Assembly (NCBI RefSeq): GCF_900113225.1
Contig: NZ_FOZE01000001.1
Coordinates: 1,860,001 to 1,924,000 of the forward strand
DNA from: Mitsuaria sp. PDC51
GTDB taxonomy: Bacteria; Pseudomonadota; Gammaproteobacteria; Burkholderiales; Burkholderiaceae_C
Reading direction: 5' to 3'
DNA: 64,000 nt
Under the pieces are notes generated by a model that saw only the letters and a list, made by a program, of their open reading frames with translations, ran no database searches and was not told where the DNA came from. This document shows, piece by piece, positions 1 to 7,941 of the stretch; the stretch's first letter is position 1, and each line of letters begins with the position of its first letter. Position numbers and translations under genes: made by a program.

Positions 1-2
1 AC

Positions 3-338
3 GACGCCGGCGACCAGTTGCTGGAGACGGTGGCGAGGCGACTGCTGGCCCACATCCGGCCGCTGGACACGGCGGCGCGCCTGGGCGGGGACGAGTTCGT
101 GCTGGTGCTGACCTGCGTGGACGGCGACGACTGGCGGCCGGTGCTGGCGCGCGTCGTCGATGCCATCGGCGAGCCGGTGGCGCTGAGTTCCGGCGCGATC
201 GTCGCGGTGGGCGCGACCGTCGGCGTCGCGGTGTTCTCGCCCGACGACACGACCGGCGCGCAGGAGCTCATCGAGCGCGCGGACCACGAGATGCTGCGCG
301 GCAAGCGCGACGGCAAGGGACGGGTGGTGGCGGGCTGA
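3..338 (+). CDS. Diguanylate cyclase, C-terminal part of GGDEF domain (5' truncated by window)
   Basis: The reading frame is open from the window edge, so the gene starts upstream. What remains is most of a GGDEF domain: the stretch DAGDQLLETVARRL, then ARLGGDEFVLVL with an intact GGDEF signature, and the family's closing pattern AHEML-like (here DHEMLRGKRDGKGR). This domain makes cyclic di-GMP from two GTP. The intact signature suggests an active enzyme. The sensory part lies outside the window, so the input signal is unknown. The gene ends shortly before a convergent small gene. No RxxD inhibitory site can be judged in this fragment. Confidence 0.9.
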   Translation, partial: DAGDQLLETVARRLLAHIRPLDTAARLGGDEFVLVLTCVDGDDWRPVLARVVDAIGEPVALSSGAIVAVGATVGVAVFSPDDTTGAQELIERADHEMLRGKRDGKGRVVAG

Positions 339-376
339 GGCGGGGAGGGCCAGCGGGCGGTGGTGGGCGCCGCGCC

Positions 377-754
377 TCAGGCCGGCGGCGCGATGGCCGT
401 CGCCTTGGACCACACGGCCCGCCAACCGGCCTCGTGGCGCTCGTAGACGTCCATGTGCCAGCAGTCGACGACCTTGCCGGAAGGAAAGCTCAGGCGCGCG
501 CGATAGCGCAGCACCGCCAGGTCCGCCGAGGCACGCACCTGCAGGTCGTCCATCTCCCAGCCCGTGTAGAACGGCGCCTCGGCGATGCGGGCGAGGTACT
601 CGGCCCGCGGGAAGACCCGGCCGGCGGGCGTGATCAATTCGTACCCGGGCGCGTGCAGCGCCTCGATCGTGGCCAGGTCACGGTCGACGATGGCGCGCGT
701 GCGGCGGGTTTCCAGCGCGAGGAAAAGGTCCAGCGGGTCGGCGGTGGCAGTCAT
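377..754 (-). CDS. NTF2-like / SnoaL-type protein (DUF4440 family)
   Basis: A 125-residue protein with the pattern of the nuclear transport factor 2 (NTF2-like) superfamily. An N-terminal helix (LALETRRTRAIVDRDLATIE) leads to LHAPGYELITPAGRVFPRAEY, then beta strands ending in YERHEAGWRAVWSKAT. Members form cone-shaped pockets and act as small-molecule enzymes or stress-related ligand binders. No specific substrate can be assigned. I chose the ATG giving MTATADP because the domain starts there; longer upstream readings are Arg/Ser-rich and look non-coding. It is divergent from the following CFA-type gene, with 142 bases between the two starts. Confidence 0.75.
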   Translation of the reverse strand: MTATADPLDLFLALETRRTRAIVDRDLATIEALHAPGYELITPAGRVFPRAEYLARIAEAPFYTGWEMDDLQVRASADLAVLRYRARLSFPSGKVVDCWHMDVYERHEAGWRAVWSKATAIAPPA

Positions 755-838
755 GCGGCGCGATGCTAATGCGCGAGCGTCGCGGTCGCCAGCCGCGCGG
801 CGGCCCCCGCGACCGGGCGTCGCGCCCGCGCGCACCGG

Positions 839-868
839 AGATCCAAGTCGCCCGGCCCGGCGTACAAG
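839..868 (+). promoter_or_regulatory. Predicted ECF sigma promoter for the CFA/DUF1295 operon
   Basis: AGATCC, an 18-base spacer and TACAAG lie 28 bases before the ATG of the first CFA-type gene. The same layout (nGATCC, exactly 18 bases, TA[CT][AC]AG) occurs before the FAD oxidase operon and before the sigma gene itself. The -35 element resembles the TGATCC core I recall for the Rhodobacter RpoE-ChrR regulon. Assignment to the ECF factor encoded here is inference from this threefold match. Confidence 0.7.
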
Positions 869-896
869 CGGCAGACCAATCCCCGAAGGGCATGCC

Positions 897-1958
897 ATGG
901 CGCCTGCAATTTCCTCGATCGCCGTCCGGCTCGCCGAGCGCGGCTTGCTGCCTGAGGCCGCGGTGCGGCTGGGCATCCGGCGCCTGCTGCGCCTGCGGCT
1001 CGACGAGGCGCACCACCAGGACCCCGAGGCGGCGGCCGCGCTGACGCAGGACTTCCTGGCCGGGCTGCGCGCCGCGCCGCTGGCGGTGCTGCCGGAGCAG
1101 GCCAACGCGCAGCATTACGAGCTGCCGCCCGCGCTGTTCGAGGCCATGCTGGGACCGCGGCGCAAGTACAGCTGCTGCTGGTGGCCCGAAGGCGTCGACA
1201 CGCTGGCGGCGGCCGAGGAGGCGGCGCTGGCGGAAACCGCGGCGCGCGCCGGGCTCGCCGATGGACAGACGATCCTGGAGCTGGGCTGCGGCTGGGGCTC
1301 GCTGAGCCTGTGGATGGCGCAGCACCTGCCGGCGGCGCAGATCCTGGCGGTGTCGAACTCGGCCTCGCAGCGGGCCTTCATCGAAGCGCAGGCGCTGCGG
1401 CTGGGCCTGCGCAACCTGCAGGTGCAGACGGCCGACTTCTCGTCCTGGGGCGAGGACGGCCAGTTCGACCGGCGCTTCGACCGGATCGTGTCGGTCGAGA
1501 TGTTCGAGCACCTGCGCAACTGGCCGCGCGCCTTCCGCAAGGTGTCGAACTGGTTGCGCGACGATGGCCGCTTCTTCCTGCATGTCTTCGCGCATCGCGA
1601 GGCGCCCTATGCCTTCGAGGTCCGCGATGACACCGACTGGATGAGCCGCCACTTTTTCTCCGGCGGCATGATGCCCAGCGACGACCTGGCCTTGCTCTGC
1701 CAGGACGACCTGGCGCTGCAGCAGCGCTGGCGCTGGGACGGCCGCCATTACGCGCGCACCGCGGCGGCCTGGCTGGAACGCCTGGACGCGCACCGGGCCG
1801 AGCTGATGCCGCTCTTCGAGCGCGTCTACGGCCCTGCCGACGCCACCATGTGGTGGCAGCGCTGGCGGCTCTTCTTGCTCTCGGTCGAGGAACTGTTCGC
1901 CTACGACAAGGGGCAACAGTGGTGGGTCAGCCACTACCTCTTCGCGCCTCGGCGCTGA
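897..1958 (+). CDS. CFA-synthase-family SAM-dependent methyltransferase
   Basis: A 353-residue member of the cyclopropane-fatty-acyl-phospholipid synthase / mycolic acid methyltransferase family, expected to methylate unsaturated acyl chains of membrane lipids. The lead-in NAQHYELPPALFEAMLG (residues 70-86) is followed by YSCCWW and the SAM-binding motif ILELGCGWGSLSLWM (126-140). VEMFEH and a C-terminal WWQRWRLFLLSVEELF also fit the family. The start is set by the ATG 22 bases or so after the expected transcript start. It heads an operon with DUF1295, DUF6134 and DUF2177 genes, and has an ECF-type promoter. This makes it likely part of the oxidative or singlet-oxygen membrane response. The exact product (cyclopropane, methyl branch or furan precursor) cannot be told from sequence. 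Confidence 0.85.
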   Translation: MAPAISSIAVRLAERGLLPEAAVRLGIRRLLRLRLDEAHHQDPEAAAALTQDFLAGLRAAPLAVLPEQANAQHYELPPALFEAMLGPRRKYSCCWWPEGVDTLAAAEEAALAETAARAGLADGQTILELGCGWGSLSLWMAQHLPAAQILAVSNSASQRAFIEAQALRLGLRNLQVQTADFSSWGEDGQFDRRFDRIVSVEMFEHLRNWPRAFRKVSNWLRDDGRFFLHVFAHREAPYAFEVRDDTDWMSRHFFSGGMMPSDDLALLCQDDLALQQRWRWDGRHYARTAAAWLERLDAHRAELMPLFERVYGPADATMWWQRWRLFLLSVEELFAYDKGQQWWVSHYLFAPRR

Positions 1959-1966
1959 GGGCGGGG

Positions 1967-2782
1967 ATGGACATGGCGCCTTCCGCTGTCGAACTCGCCG
2001 TCGCGGCCGGCATCGGCCTGTCGATCGCCGTCGCCATCGCGCTGCCCACCTGGCTGGTGAGCCTCACGCGGCGCGACGCGAGCCTGGCCGACCGCGTGTG
2101 GTCGGCTTTCATCACCGCGCCGGCGGCCTGCTATGTCGTCAGCCTCGGCGGTGATGCCCGGGCGCAGGTGATGCTGGCGATCACGCTGGTCTGGGCGCTG
2201 CGGCTCGGTGTCCATGTCACCGTGCGGAACTGGGGTCATGGCGAGGACCCGCGCTACCAGGCCATCCGCGCGCGCAACCAGCCCGGCTTCGGGCTCAAGA
2301 GCCTGTGGCTGGTGTTCCTGCTGCAGGCGGTGCTCGGCTGGGTCGTGTCCTGGCCGATGCTCGCGGCCAGCGGTGGCGACCGGTCGGTGTGGTCCGCGTG
2401 GGACACGGTCGGCGCCATGCTGGCCGGGGGCGGCCTGCTCATCGAGGCGATCGCCGACGCTCAGCTCAGCCGCTTCCGCCGCGCGCCGGGGCACCGCGAC
2501 CGTGTGCTCGACAGCGGGCTGTGGCGCTATTCGCGGCATCCCAATTACTTCGGCGAAAGCTGCGTGTGGTGGGGGCTGGGGCTGATGGCCGTATCGGCGG
2601 GTGGAACCACCGCGGCCTGGTGCCTCGCATCGCCGGTGCTGATGACGGTGCTGCTGCTCAAGGTCAGCGGCGTGACGCTGCTCGAGCAGGACATCGGTGA
2701 GCGGCGTCCCGCCTATCGCGACTACATCGCCCGCACCAGCGCCTTCATCCCGTGGCCACCGAAACGGAGCGGCGCTCGATGA
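1967..2782 (+). CDS. DUF1295 membrane protein (steroid 5-alpha-reductase-like fold)
   Basis: A 271-residue polytopic membrane protein of the DUF1295 family. Several hydrophobic segments are seen (residues ~8-28, 42-60, 105-135, 145-160, 215-240). The family's hallmark is the C-terminal SGLWRYSRHPNYFGE followed by WWGLGL and the YRDYIARTSAFIPWPPK tail. This fold is shared with isoprenylcysteine methyltransferases and steroid reductases, so a reductase or methyl-transfer step on a lipid is plausible but unproven. It starts 8 bases after the CFA-type gene, and its stop codon overlaps the next start in an ATGA, so it is translationally coupled in both directions. Confidence 0.85.
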   Translation: MDMAPSAVELAVAAGIGLSIAVAIALPTWLVSLTRRDASLADRVWSAFITAPAACYVVSLGGDARAQVMLAITLVWALRLGVHVTVRNWGHGEDPRYQAIRARNQPGFGLKSLWLVFLLQAVLGWVVSWPMLAASGGDRSVWSAWDTVGAMLAGGGLLIEAIADAQLSRFRRAPGHRDRVLDSGLWRYSRHPNYFGESCVWWGLGLMAVSAGGTTAAWCLASPVLMTVLLLKVSGVTLLEQDIGERRPAYRDYIARTSAFIPWPPKRSGAR

Positions 2783-3591
2783 GGGCGGGCCGAACGCTCG
2801 TGCCGAGGCTCGGCCTGCGCGTCGCCGTCCTTGCGGCCGCCTGGATTGGCGGCGCCGCGATCGGCGCCGATGGCGCGCCCGGTGCAGACGGCGCGTCGGC
2901 GTCGGGCGCTGTCGCGACGCCCACGCCTCGAGGGGCCGACGCGCGCACGACCGCGAGCGGCGCCTGGGACTTTGAAGTCCGCCTCGACGGCAAGCCGATC
3001 GGCACCCATCGCTTCGTCGTCGAGGGCGAGCCCGGGGGCCGTACCGTGCGGAGCCTCGCCCGCTTCGACGTGAAGCTGCTCGGCCTCACGGTCTTCCGCT
3101 ACCGCCACGAGGCCAGCGAGCGCTGGCGCGGTGATTGCCTGCAGGCGATCCAGAGCCGCACCGACGATGACGGCAAGCCGGTGGAGGTCAACAAGACCTT
3201 CAATGCGCGAGGGCCGTCGACCGCATCGCCATCGTCGCAGGCTCCGTCGGCATCGACATCGGCATCGGCATCGGCCGTCGCCGAGTCGGACTGCCTGATG
3301 AGCTACGCCTACTGGCATCCGGCGCTGGTGCGGCAGCAGCGCCTGCTGAATCCGCAGACGGGCGAAATCGACGAGGTCCGCATCGAGCGCCTGCCCGATG
3401 CCTCGCTTGCGGTGGCCGGCCGCGAGGTCGAGGCGATGCGCTGGCGCCTCACCGCCACGCCGCCCGCCGCCGCCGGCAAGCCCGCGCAGCGCCAGCAGCT
3501 GACACTGTGGCGAGACCGGTCCGATGGCCGCTGGATCGGGCTCGATGCGGTGGTCAAGGGCGGGCGGGTGCTGAGCTATCGGCTGCCGTGA
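2779..3591 (+). CDS. DUF6134-like exported protein
   Basis: A 270-residue protein with a basic N-terminus and hydrophobic stretch (residues ~12-30) that looks like a signal peptide. A low-complexity Ala/Gly region follows. The body has the pattern WDFEVRLDGKPIGTHRFVVEG, then RSLARFDVKLLGLTVFRYRH and ERWRGDCLQAIQSRTDDDG, which I recognise as the DUF6134 type found in proteobacterial lipid-stress clusters. An internal Ser/Ala-rich insert lies near residues 147-168. The chosen ATG overlaps the stop of DUF1295 (ATGA); starting earlier would remove the clean signal peptide. Function is unknown. An export or envelope role in the same pathway is inferred from the operon. Confidence 0.65.
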   Translation: MRAGRTLVPRLGLRVAVLAAAWIGGAAIGADGAPGADGASASGAVATPTPRGADARTTASGAWDFEVRLDGKPIGTHRFVVEGEPGGRTVRSLARFDVKLLGLTVFRYRHEASERWRGDCLQAIQSRTDDDGKPVEVNKTFNARGPSTASPSSQAPSASTSASASAVAESDCLMSYAYWHPALVRQQRLLNPQTGEIDEVRIERLPDASLAVAGREVEAMRWRLTATPPAAAGKPAQRQQLTLWRDRSDGRWIGLDAVVKGGRVLSYRLP

Positions 3592-3612
3592 ACCAACCCC
3601 CAGGAGATCGCG

Positions 3613-4092
3613 ATGAATGCATCGACCACGACGACTCACCCGCTGCCTGCCGCCGCGCCCGCCTGGCGCTGGCCGCTGGCCTACCTCGCGACGCTGGTCG
3701 TCTTCCTGGCGATGGATGCCGTCTGGCTCGGCACCATGACCGCCGCGCTCTACCAGCCGGCCATCGGTCACCTGATGGCCGCCACCGTCGACTGGCGCGC
3801 GGTGGCGATCTTCTATCCGCTGTTCGTCGCCGGGCTGGTGCATTTCGCGGTCGCGCCCGCGCTGCGGGGCGGCCGTCCGCGGCTCGCGTTCGCGCAGGGC
3901 GCCTGCTTCGGCTTCCTGGCCTACGCGACCTACGACTTCACCAACCAGGCCACGCTGCGCGACTGGCCCTGGTTCATCACCGTCATCGACCTGGCGTGGG
4001 GCGCCGTCGTCAGCGGCGCGTCGTCCGGCGTCGCCGCGCTGGTGACAGCCGCCCTCACATCCCGACGAGCGACCCGAACCACCGGGCGATGA
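3613..4092 (+). CDS. DUF2177 family membrane protein
   Basis: A 159-residue membrane protein with four predicted helices (residues ~20-40, 62-80, 95-112, 125-148). Family-typical stretches include VVFLAMDAVWLGTM, IFYPLFVAGLVHFAV and FLAYATYDFTNQATL. The polar DxxW and YDFTN motifs sit inside or next to membrane segments. AGGAG at about 10 bases upstream gives a good ribosome site. It is the last gene of the CFA/DUF1295 operon, and its 3' end runs 38 bases into the 3' end of the convergent anti-sigma gene. DUF2177 genes often sit beside ECF sigma/ChrR pairs, which fits the context here. Biochemical role unknown. Confidence 0.85.
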   Translation: MNASTTTTHPLPAAAPAWRWPLAYLATLVVFLAMDAVWLGTMTAALYQPAIGHLMAATVDWRAVAIFYPLFVAGLVHFAVAPALRGGRPRLAFAQGACFGFLAYATYDFTNQATLRDWPWFITVIDLAWGAVVSGASSGVAALVTAALTSRRATRTTGR

Positions 4093-4744
4093 AGCCGTCG
4101 AAATGCAGCCGGCCGTCGACAGCGGCCACGCAGATGCATTCGCTGCCTTCCTGCACCACCGGCTGATGGTGGACCTCGCCGTCGGCCAGGTCGAAGTCGC
4201 CCGGGCCGAACAGCGCGCGCCCGTCGTGGAACCGGCCGTAGATGACCTGCGTCAGCTCGGTCCCGCGGTGCGTGTGCGGCGGCAGGTACTTGCCGGGCCC
4301 GATACGCAGCAGGAAGACATTGGCCTGCGGCGCGCCGGGCACGCTGACCTTGCTCCAGCGCATGCCCGGGCCGATCCAGCGCCAGCGCGTCGCGCTGCAG
4401 TCGGCCAGCGCCCGCGGCCACACCGCGCCGGTCGGCAGCGGCGGCGGCGCCGGCACCTTGCGGGGAATGGCCGCCCCGTCCGCGCCGGCCACGGCCTCGA
4501 TCGCGTCCATCGCGTCGATCCGCGCGAACGCCTGCGCCAGCGCGTCATCGCGCATCGGCGCGGCCGCTTCCTCCTCGATCAGCGCCCCGCCGACCGCCCG
4601 CAGCATCGCCACCCGCTCGCGGCAGGCGGCGCACAGCTCCAGATGGATTTCCGTCACCAGCCGGATGCCCGTGGGCAGCGTGCCCGCGGCCAGCGACAGC
4701 AACAGCTCGTCGGCGGGGTGATGGTGGATGTCGGGCGGGCGCAT
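4055..4744 (-). CDS. chrR: ChrR-family anti-sigma factor (zinc domain plus cupin)
   Basis: A 229-residue protein. The N-terminal zinc-binding anti-sigma domain has H34-xxx-C38-xx-C41, with extra histidines at 7-9. This matches the ligand set I recall for Rhodobacter ChrR. The C-terminal cupin domain (about 100-215) contains PPHTHRGTELTQVIYGRF and the late H of VHHQPV, a plausible metal site needed for sensing. The protein would hold the ECF sigma factor inactive until singlet oxygen or organic peroxide appears. It lies 99 bases downstream of the sigma gene, more than the usual overlap in such pairs, and has no strong ribosome site. Its tail overlaps the convergent DUF2177 gene. Confidence 0.88.
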   Translation of the reverse strand: MRPPDIHHHPADELLLSLAAGTLPTGIRLVTEIHLELCAACRERVAMLRAVGGALIEEEAAAPMRDDALAQAFARIDAMDAIEAVAGADGAAIPRKVPAPPPLPTGAVWPRALADCSATRWRWIGPGMRWSKVSVPGAPQANVFLLRIGPGKYLPPHTHRGTELTQVIYGRFHDGRALFGPGDFDLADGEVHHQPVVQEGSECICVAAVDGRLHFDGFIARWFGSLVGM

Positions 4745-4843
4745 GGTCGGGCGGTCAGAAGGGGAAGGGCGGTGATTGGTGATGGCTGGCGTGATGGGAA
4801 CGGTGTGGCGTGATTGATGGGGCGAGGCGATCGCGCGGGCGGC

Positions 4844-5530
4844 TCAGGGATCCAGCAGCCGGCGCAGGTGCGCCACCGCCAGCCGGATGCGCGATTTCAC
4901 CGTGCCCAGCGGCAATCCCAGTTCCGAGGCGATCCGCGCATGCGGTTCGTCCTCGTAGAAGGACAGCCGCAGCACCTGCGCCTGCTCCGGCGGCAGGCGC
5001 GACAGCGCCTCCCGGATCCGCTGGCCCTGGCGCGCGGCGTCGGCGTGGTCGGCCACGTCGGGCTGGTCGGCCTGGAGGCGGTCAAACTCGAAACACTCGT
5101 CGCCGGCGCCGTCCAGCAGGTGGCGCCGCGCGGCATCGATGCGCAGGCGGCGCCCGATGGTGAAGATCCAGGTCGACACCGCCGCCTGCGCCGGATCGAA
5201 CATCGCCGCCTTGCGCCACACCGTCACCAGCGTGTCCTGCGCCAGTTCCTCGGCGGCGGCGTCGCTGCTGCCGGTGCGCATCAGGTAGCTCTTGAGCCGC
5301 GGCGCGAAATGCGAGAACAGCCGGCCGAAGGCCTCCCGATCGTGCTGCTCGGCGACGCGACGCATCAGCGCCGCCCAGTCCGGCTCGGACGGCGGGGGCG
5401 CGGACCGGCGGTCCGGATCGAGCGGGACGATCTTCAAGTGGCGGGCTTTCGGCAAGGCGGACGGGGACGCCGCCTCGCCCGGCGGGGAGGCCGGGGCGGA
5501 GGTCGGATCGTCGCGATGCGGGGTACCCAT
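4844..5530 (-). CDS. rpoE: ECF sigma factor, RpoE/ChrR-controlled type
   Basis: A 228-residue reading with sigma region 2 at about 57-135 (FGRLFSHFAPRLKSYLMR, AEELAQDTLVTVWRKA, WIFTIGRRLRIDAAR) and region 4 at about 172-226 (LSRLPPEQAQVLRLSFYE, IASELGLPLGTVKSRIRLA). This is the ECF layout, with no region 1 or 3. The first 50 residues are Pro/Ser/Ala-rich and not needed for the fold. The ATG lies only 5 bases after a good self-type -10 element. The message is therefore either leaderless or begins at a later start; a TTG at 5437 is one candidate. It is followed by chrR, and its own promoter supports autoregulation. Confidence 0.88.
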   Translation of the reverse strand: MGTPHRDDPTSAPASPPGEAASPSALPKARHLKIVPLDPDRRSAPPPSEPDWAALMRRVAEQHDREAFGRLFSHFAPRLKSYLMRTGSSDAAAEELAQDTLVTVWRKAAMFDPAQAAVSTWIFTIGRRLRIDAARRHLLDGAGDECFEFDRLQADQPDVADHADAARQGQRIREALSRLPPEQAQVLRLSFYEDEPHARIASELGLPLGTVKSRIRLAVAHLRRLLDP

Positions 5531-5535
5531 GGACC

Positions 5536-5565
5536 CTGATACGCGACGGACGGCGGGTCGGATCA
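5536..5565 (-). promoter_or_regulatory. Predicted autoregulatory ECF promoter of the sigma gene
   Basis: Reading the minus strand: TGATCC, an 18-base spacer, then TATCAG. This is the best match of the three to the TGATCC-type -35. Transcription would begin at or within a base or two of the annotated ATG. Spacing is identical to the two operon promoters on the plus strand. Confidence 0.7.
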
Positions 5566-5646
5566 TCGCCGGGTCGGGCCTCCGACGCCATGCGGGCGAC
5601 CCTCGCCCGGCCGAGGCCGCGCCCGGAGGGTCGGTTCGCGGGCCGG

Positions 5647-5676
5647 CGATCCAAATCCGATCGGTTCGCGTACAAG
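5647..5676 (+). promoter_or_regulatory. Predicted ECF sigma promoter for the FAD oxidase/DUF1365/CFA operon
   Basis: CGATCC, 18 bases, TACAAG, followed by CG. The -10 region with its flanks (cgTACAAGCG) is identical over ten bases to the promoter before the first CFA-type gene, although the spacers differ. It sits 22 bases before the ATG of the FAD-dependent gene, back-to-back with the sigma promoter on the other strand. Confidence 0.7.
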
Positions 5677-5698
5677 CGCCAAACCCCAGGACGCGACG

Positions 5699-7108
5699 AT
5701 GCCCGGCCCAGACCCCCTCCCGCCCGACTTCCCCAGCCCCCCGGACGGCCGTCCGCTGCGCATCGCCGTCGTCGGCGCCGGCATCTCGGGGCTGTCCTGC
5801 GCCTGGCTGCTGTCGGGGCGCCACGACGTCCAGGTCTTCGAGGCCGACGGTCGCATCGGCGGCCACAGCCACACGGTCGACGCGCCGGACCGGGGCGCGA
5901 GCGTGCCGGTGGACACCGGCTTCATCGTCTACAACGAGCCGGCCTATCCCAACCTGAGCGCGCTGTTCCACCACCTGGCGGTGCCGACGCGCGCGTCGGA
6001 CATGTCCTTCGCGGTGAGCCTGGACGGCGGCGCGCTGGAATACGCCGGCACCGACCTGAATGGCCTCTTCGCCCAGCGCGCCAACCTGCTGCGTCCGCGC
6101 TTCTGGTCGATGCTGCGCGACCTGCTGCGCTTCTACCGGGAAGCCCCGCGCGACGCCCAGGCCAGCGGCGACCTGGCGCTGGACGACTACCTCGACGCGC
6201 GCGGCTACGGCCGCGCGTTCCGCGACGACCACCTCTATCCGATGGGCGCCGCGATCTGGTCCTCGACGGCCGCCGACATCGGCCGTTATCCGGTGGCCGC
6301 CTTCGTCCGCTTCTGCGAGAACCACGGCCTGCTGCGGGTCAGCGGGCGGCCGGTGTGGCGCACCGTCGAGGGCGGCAGCCGCGAGTACGTGCGACGCCTG
6401 ACGCAGTCCTTCGCCGACCGCATCCACCGCGACGAGCCGGTCATCGCCGTCGCGCGCGAGCCGGACGGCGTGCGCCTGCGCACCCGGCGCGGCGCCTGGA
6501 CCGCGCCCTTCGACCACGTCGTGCTGGCCATGCACGCGGACCAGTCGCTGCGCATGCTGCTCGCCCCCAGCGCCGCCGAGCGGCGCCTGCTCGGGGCCAT
6601 TCCCTACACGCGCAACCTGGCCGTGCTGCACCGCGATCCGGCGCTGATGCCGCGCCGCCGGGCGGTCTGGTCGAGCTGGAACTACCTCGCCTCGCGCCAA
6701 GGTGAAAGCGGGCAGGTGGCGCCGACGGTGACCTACTGGATGAACCGGCTGCAGCCGCACCTGCCGCAGGGGCCGGATGCGCAACCGCTGTTCGTGACGC
6801 TGAATCCGGCCGTCCCGCCGCATCCCGATCACCTGCTGCGCACCGAGGTCTACGAGCACCCGCGCTTCGACGCGGCTGGCATCGCCGCGCAGCGCGAGCT
6901 CTGGTCGCTGCAGGGCCGGCAGCGCACCTGGTTCTGCGGTGCCTGGTTCGGATCGGGCTTCCACGAGGATGGCCTGCAGGCGGGCCTGGCGGTGGCCGAG
7001 GCGCTGGGCGGCGTGCGCCGGCCCTGGTCGGTGCCGGACGAATCCGGCCGCATCCACCTGCCGCGCGGCGCGGCCGGGCTGGCCGACCGGGCCGGGGTGG
7101 TGGCATGA
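5699..7108 (+). CDS. FAD/NAD(P)-binding amine-oxidase-family oxidoreductase
   Basis: A 469-residue flavoprotein. The dinucleotide-binding motif IAVVGAGISGLSCAWLL sits at residues 22-38, followed by the GG-doublet region RIGGHSHTVD. Near the C-terminus, WFCGAWFGSGFHEDGLQAGLAVAEAL closes the FAD site. It belongs to the amine oxidase / phytoene-desaturase-like group that accompanies DUF1365 and CFA genes in many proteobacteria. It may act as a desaturase or oxidase on modified acyl chains, as proposed for the Rhodobacter furan fatty acid genes; this is inference. AGGA precedes the ATG by about 8 bases. The stop overlaps the next start in an ATGA. Confidence 0.85.
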   Translation: MPGPDPLPPDFPSPPDGRPLRIAVVGAGISGLSCAWLLSGRHDVQVFEADGRIGGHSHTVDAPDRGASVPVDTGFIVYNEPAYPNLSALFHHLAVPTRASDMSFAVSLDGGALEYAGTDLNGLFAQRANLLRPRFWSMLRDLLRFYREAPRDAQASGDLALDDYLDARGYGRAFRDDHLYPMGAAIWSSTAADIGRYPVAAFVRFCENHGLLRVSGRPVWRTVEGGSREYVRRLTQSFADRIHRDEPVIAVAREPDGVRLRTRRGAWTAPFDHVVLAMHADQSLRMLLAPSAAERRLLGAIPYTRNLAVLHRDPALMPRRRAVWSSWNYLASRQGESGQVAPTVTYWMNRLQPHLPQGPDAQPLFVTLNPAVPPHPDHLLRTEVYEHPRFDAAGIAAQRELWSLQGRQRTWFCGAWFGSGFHEDGLQAGLAVAEALGGVRRPWSVPDESGRIHLPRGAAGLADRAGVVA

Positions 7109-7941
7109 GCGCACTAGACGGCGCGAGCGCCCCGGGCGCCTCCGCGCTCTACCTCGGCCGGGTGATGCACCAGCGGCTGCGACCGCTGCGTCATCGGCTG
7201 AGCTATCGGATGTTCTCGCTGCTGCTGGACCTGGACGAGTTGCCGGCGCTCGATGCGCGGCTGCGCTGGTTCTCGCTGGGGCGGTTCAACCTCTTCAGCT
7301 TCCGTCCGTCGGACCACGGCGACGGCCGCGCCGGCGACGTGGCCGGGCTGCGCGCGTGGATCGATGCGCAGCTCGCGGCGGCCGGCCTGCCCGCCGGTGG
7401 CGCAGTCCGGCTGCTGACGATGCCGCGCCTGCTCGGCTACGCCTTCAATCCGCTGAGCGTGTGGTTCTGCGACGCGCCGGACGGCACGCCGCTGGCGATC
7501 CTCTACGAGGTCAACAACACCTTCGGCCAACGGCACAGCTACCTGATCGAAGTCGATCCGGCCCAGCGCGCCGCGCCGCTGATCGAGCAACGCAGCGACA
7601 AACGGCTGTACGTGTCGCCCTTCCTCGGCATGGCGCTGCACTACCGCTTCCGCATCGAGCCGCCGCGCGAGTCGATGTCCATCGGCGTCAGCGTGCATGA
7701 GACCGACGGCGCCGCGGTGCTGCATGCCCGGCTCGACGCGCACCGCGCGCCGCTGACCGACGCCCGGTTGCTGCGATTGCTCGTCGCCTATCCGCTGCTG
7801 ACGCTGAAGGTCGTCGCCGGCATCCATTGGGAGGCGCTGCGGCTGTGGCTCAAGGGCGCGCGGCTGCATGAACGGCCCGCCGCGCCGGCCTCGCCGCTGA
7901 CCGTGGTGCGGCGGGACGACGTTCCTTCGTCCCTGCCATGA
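7105..7941 (+). CDS. DUF1365 family protein
   Basis: A 278-residue protein matching DUF1365 over its length. ALYLGRVMHQRLRPLRHRLSY opens the domain; LLTMPRLLGYAFNPLSVWFC and LYEVNNTFGQRHSYL are the family's most conserved stretches; FLGMALHYRF lies near residue 175. It always travels with the FAD oxidoreductase and CFA-type genes, so it probably acts on the same lipid substrate, but no activity is established to my knowledge. It is coupled by ATGA overlaps at both ends, which argues for balanced synthesis of all three products. Confidence 0.85.
   Translation: MSALDGASAPGASALYLGRVMHQRLRPLRHRLSYRMFSLLLDLDELPALDARLRWFSLGRFNLFSFRPSDHGDGRAGDVAGLRAWIDAQLAAAGLPAGGAVRLLTMPRLLGYAFNPLSVWFCDAPDGTPLAILYEVNNTFGQRHSYLIEVDPAQRAAPLIEQRSDKRLYVSPFLGMALHYRFRIEPPRESMSIGVSVHETDGAAVLHARLDAHRAPLTDARLLRLLVAYPLLTLKVVAGIHWEALRLWLKGARLHERPAAPASPLTVVRRDDVPSSLP

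Noticed and set aside
5435-5437. TTG as the true start of the sigma factor
   Set aside because: It would solve the missing leader, but no good ribosome site precedes it; kept only as an alternative.
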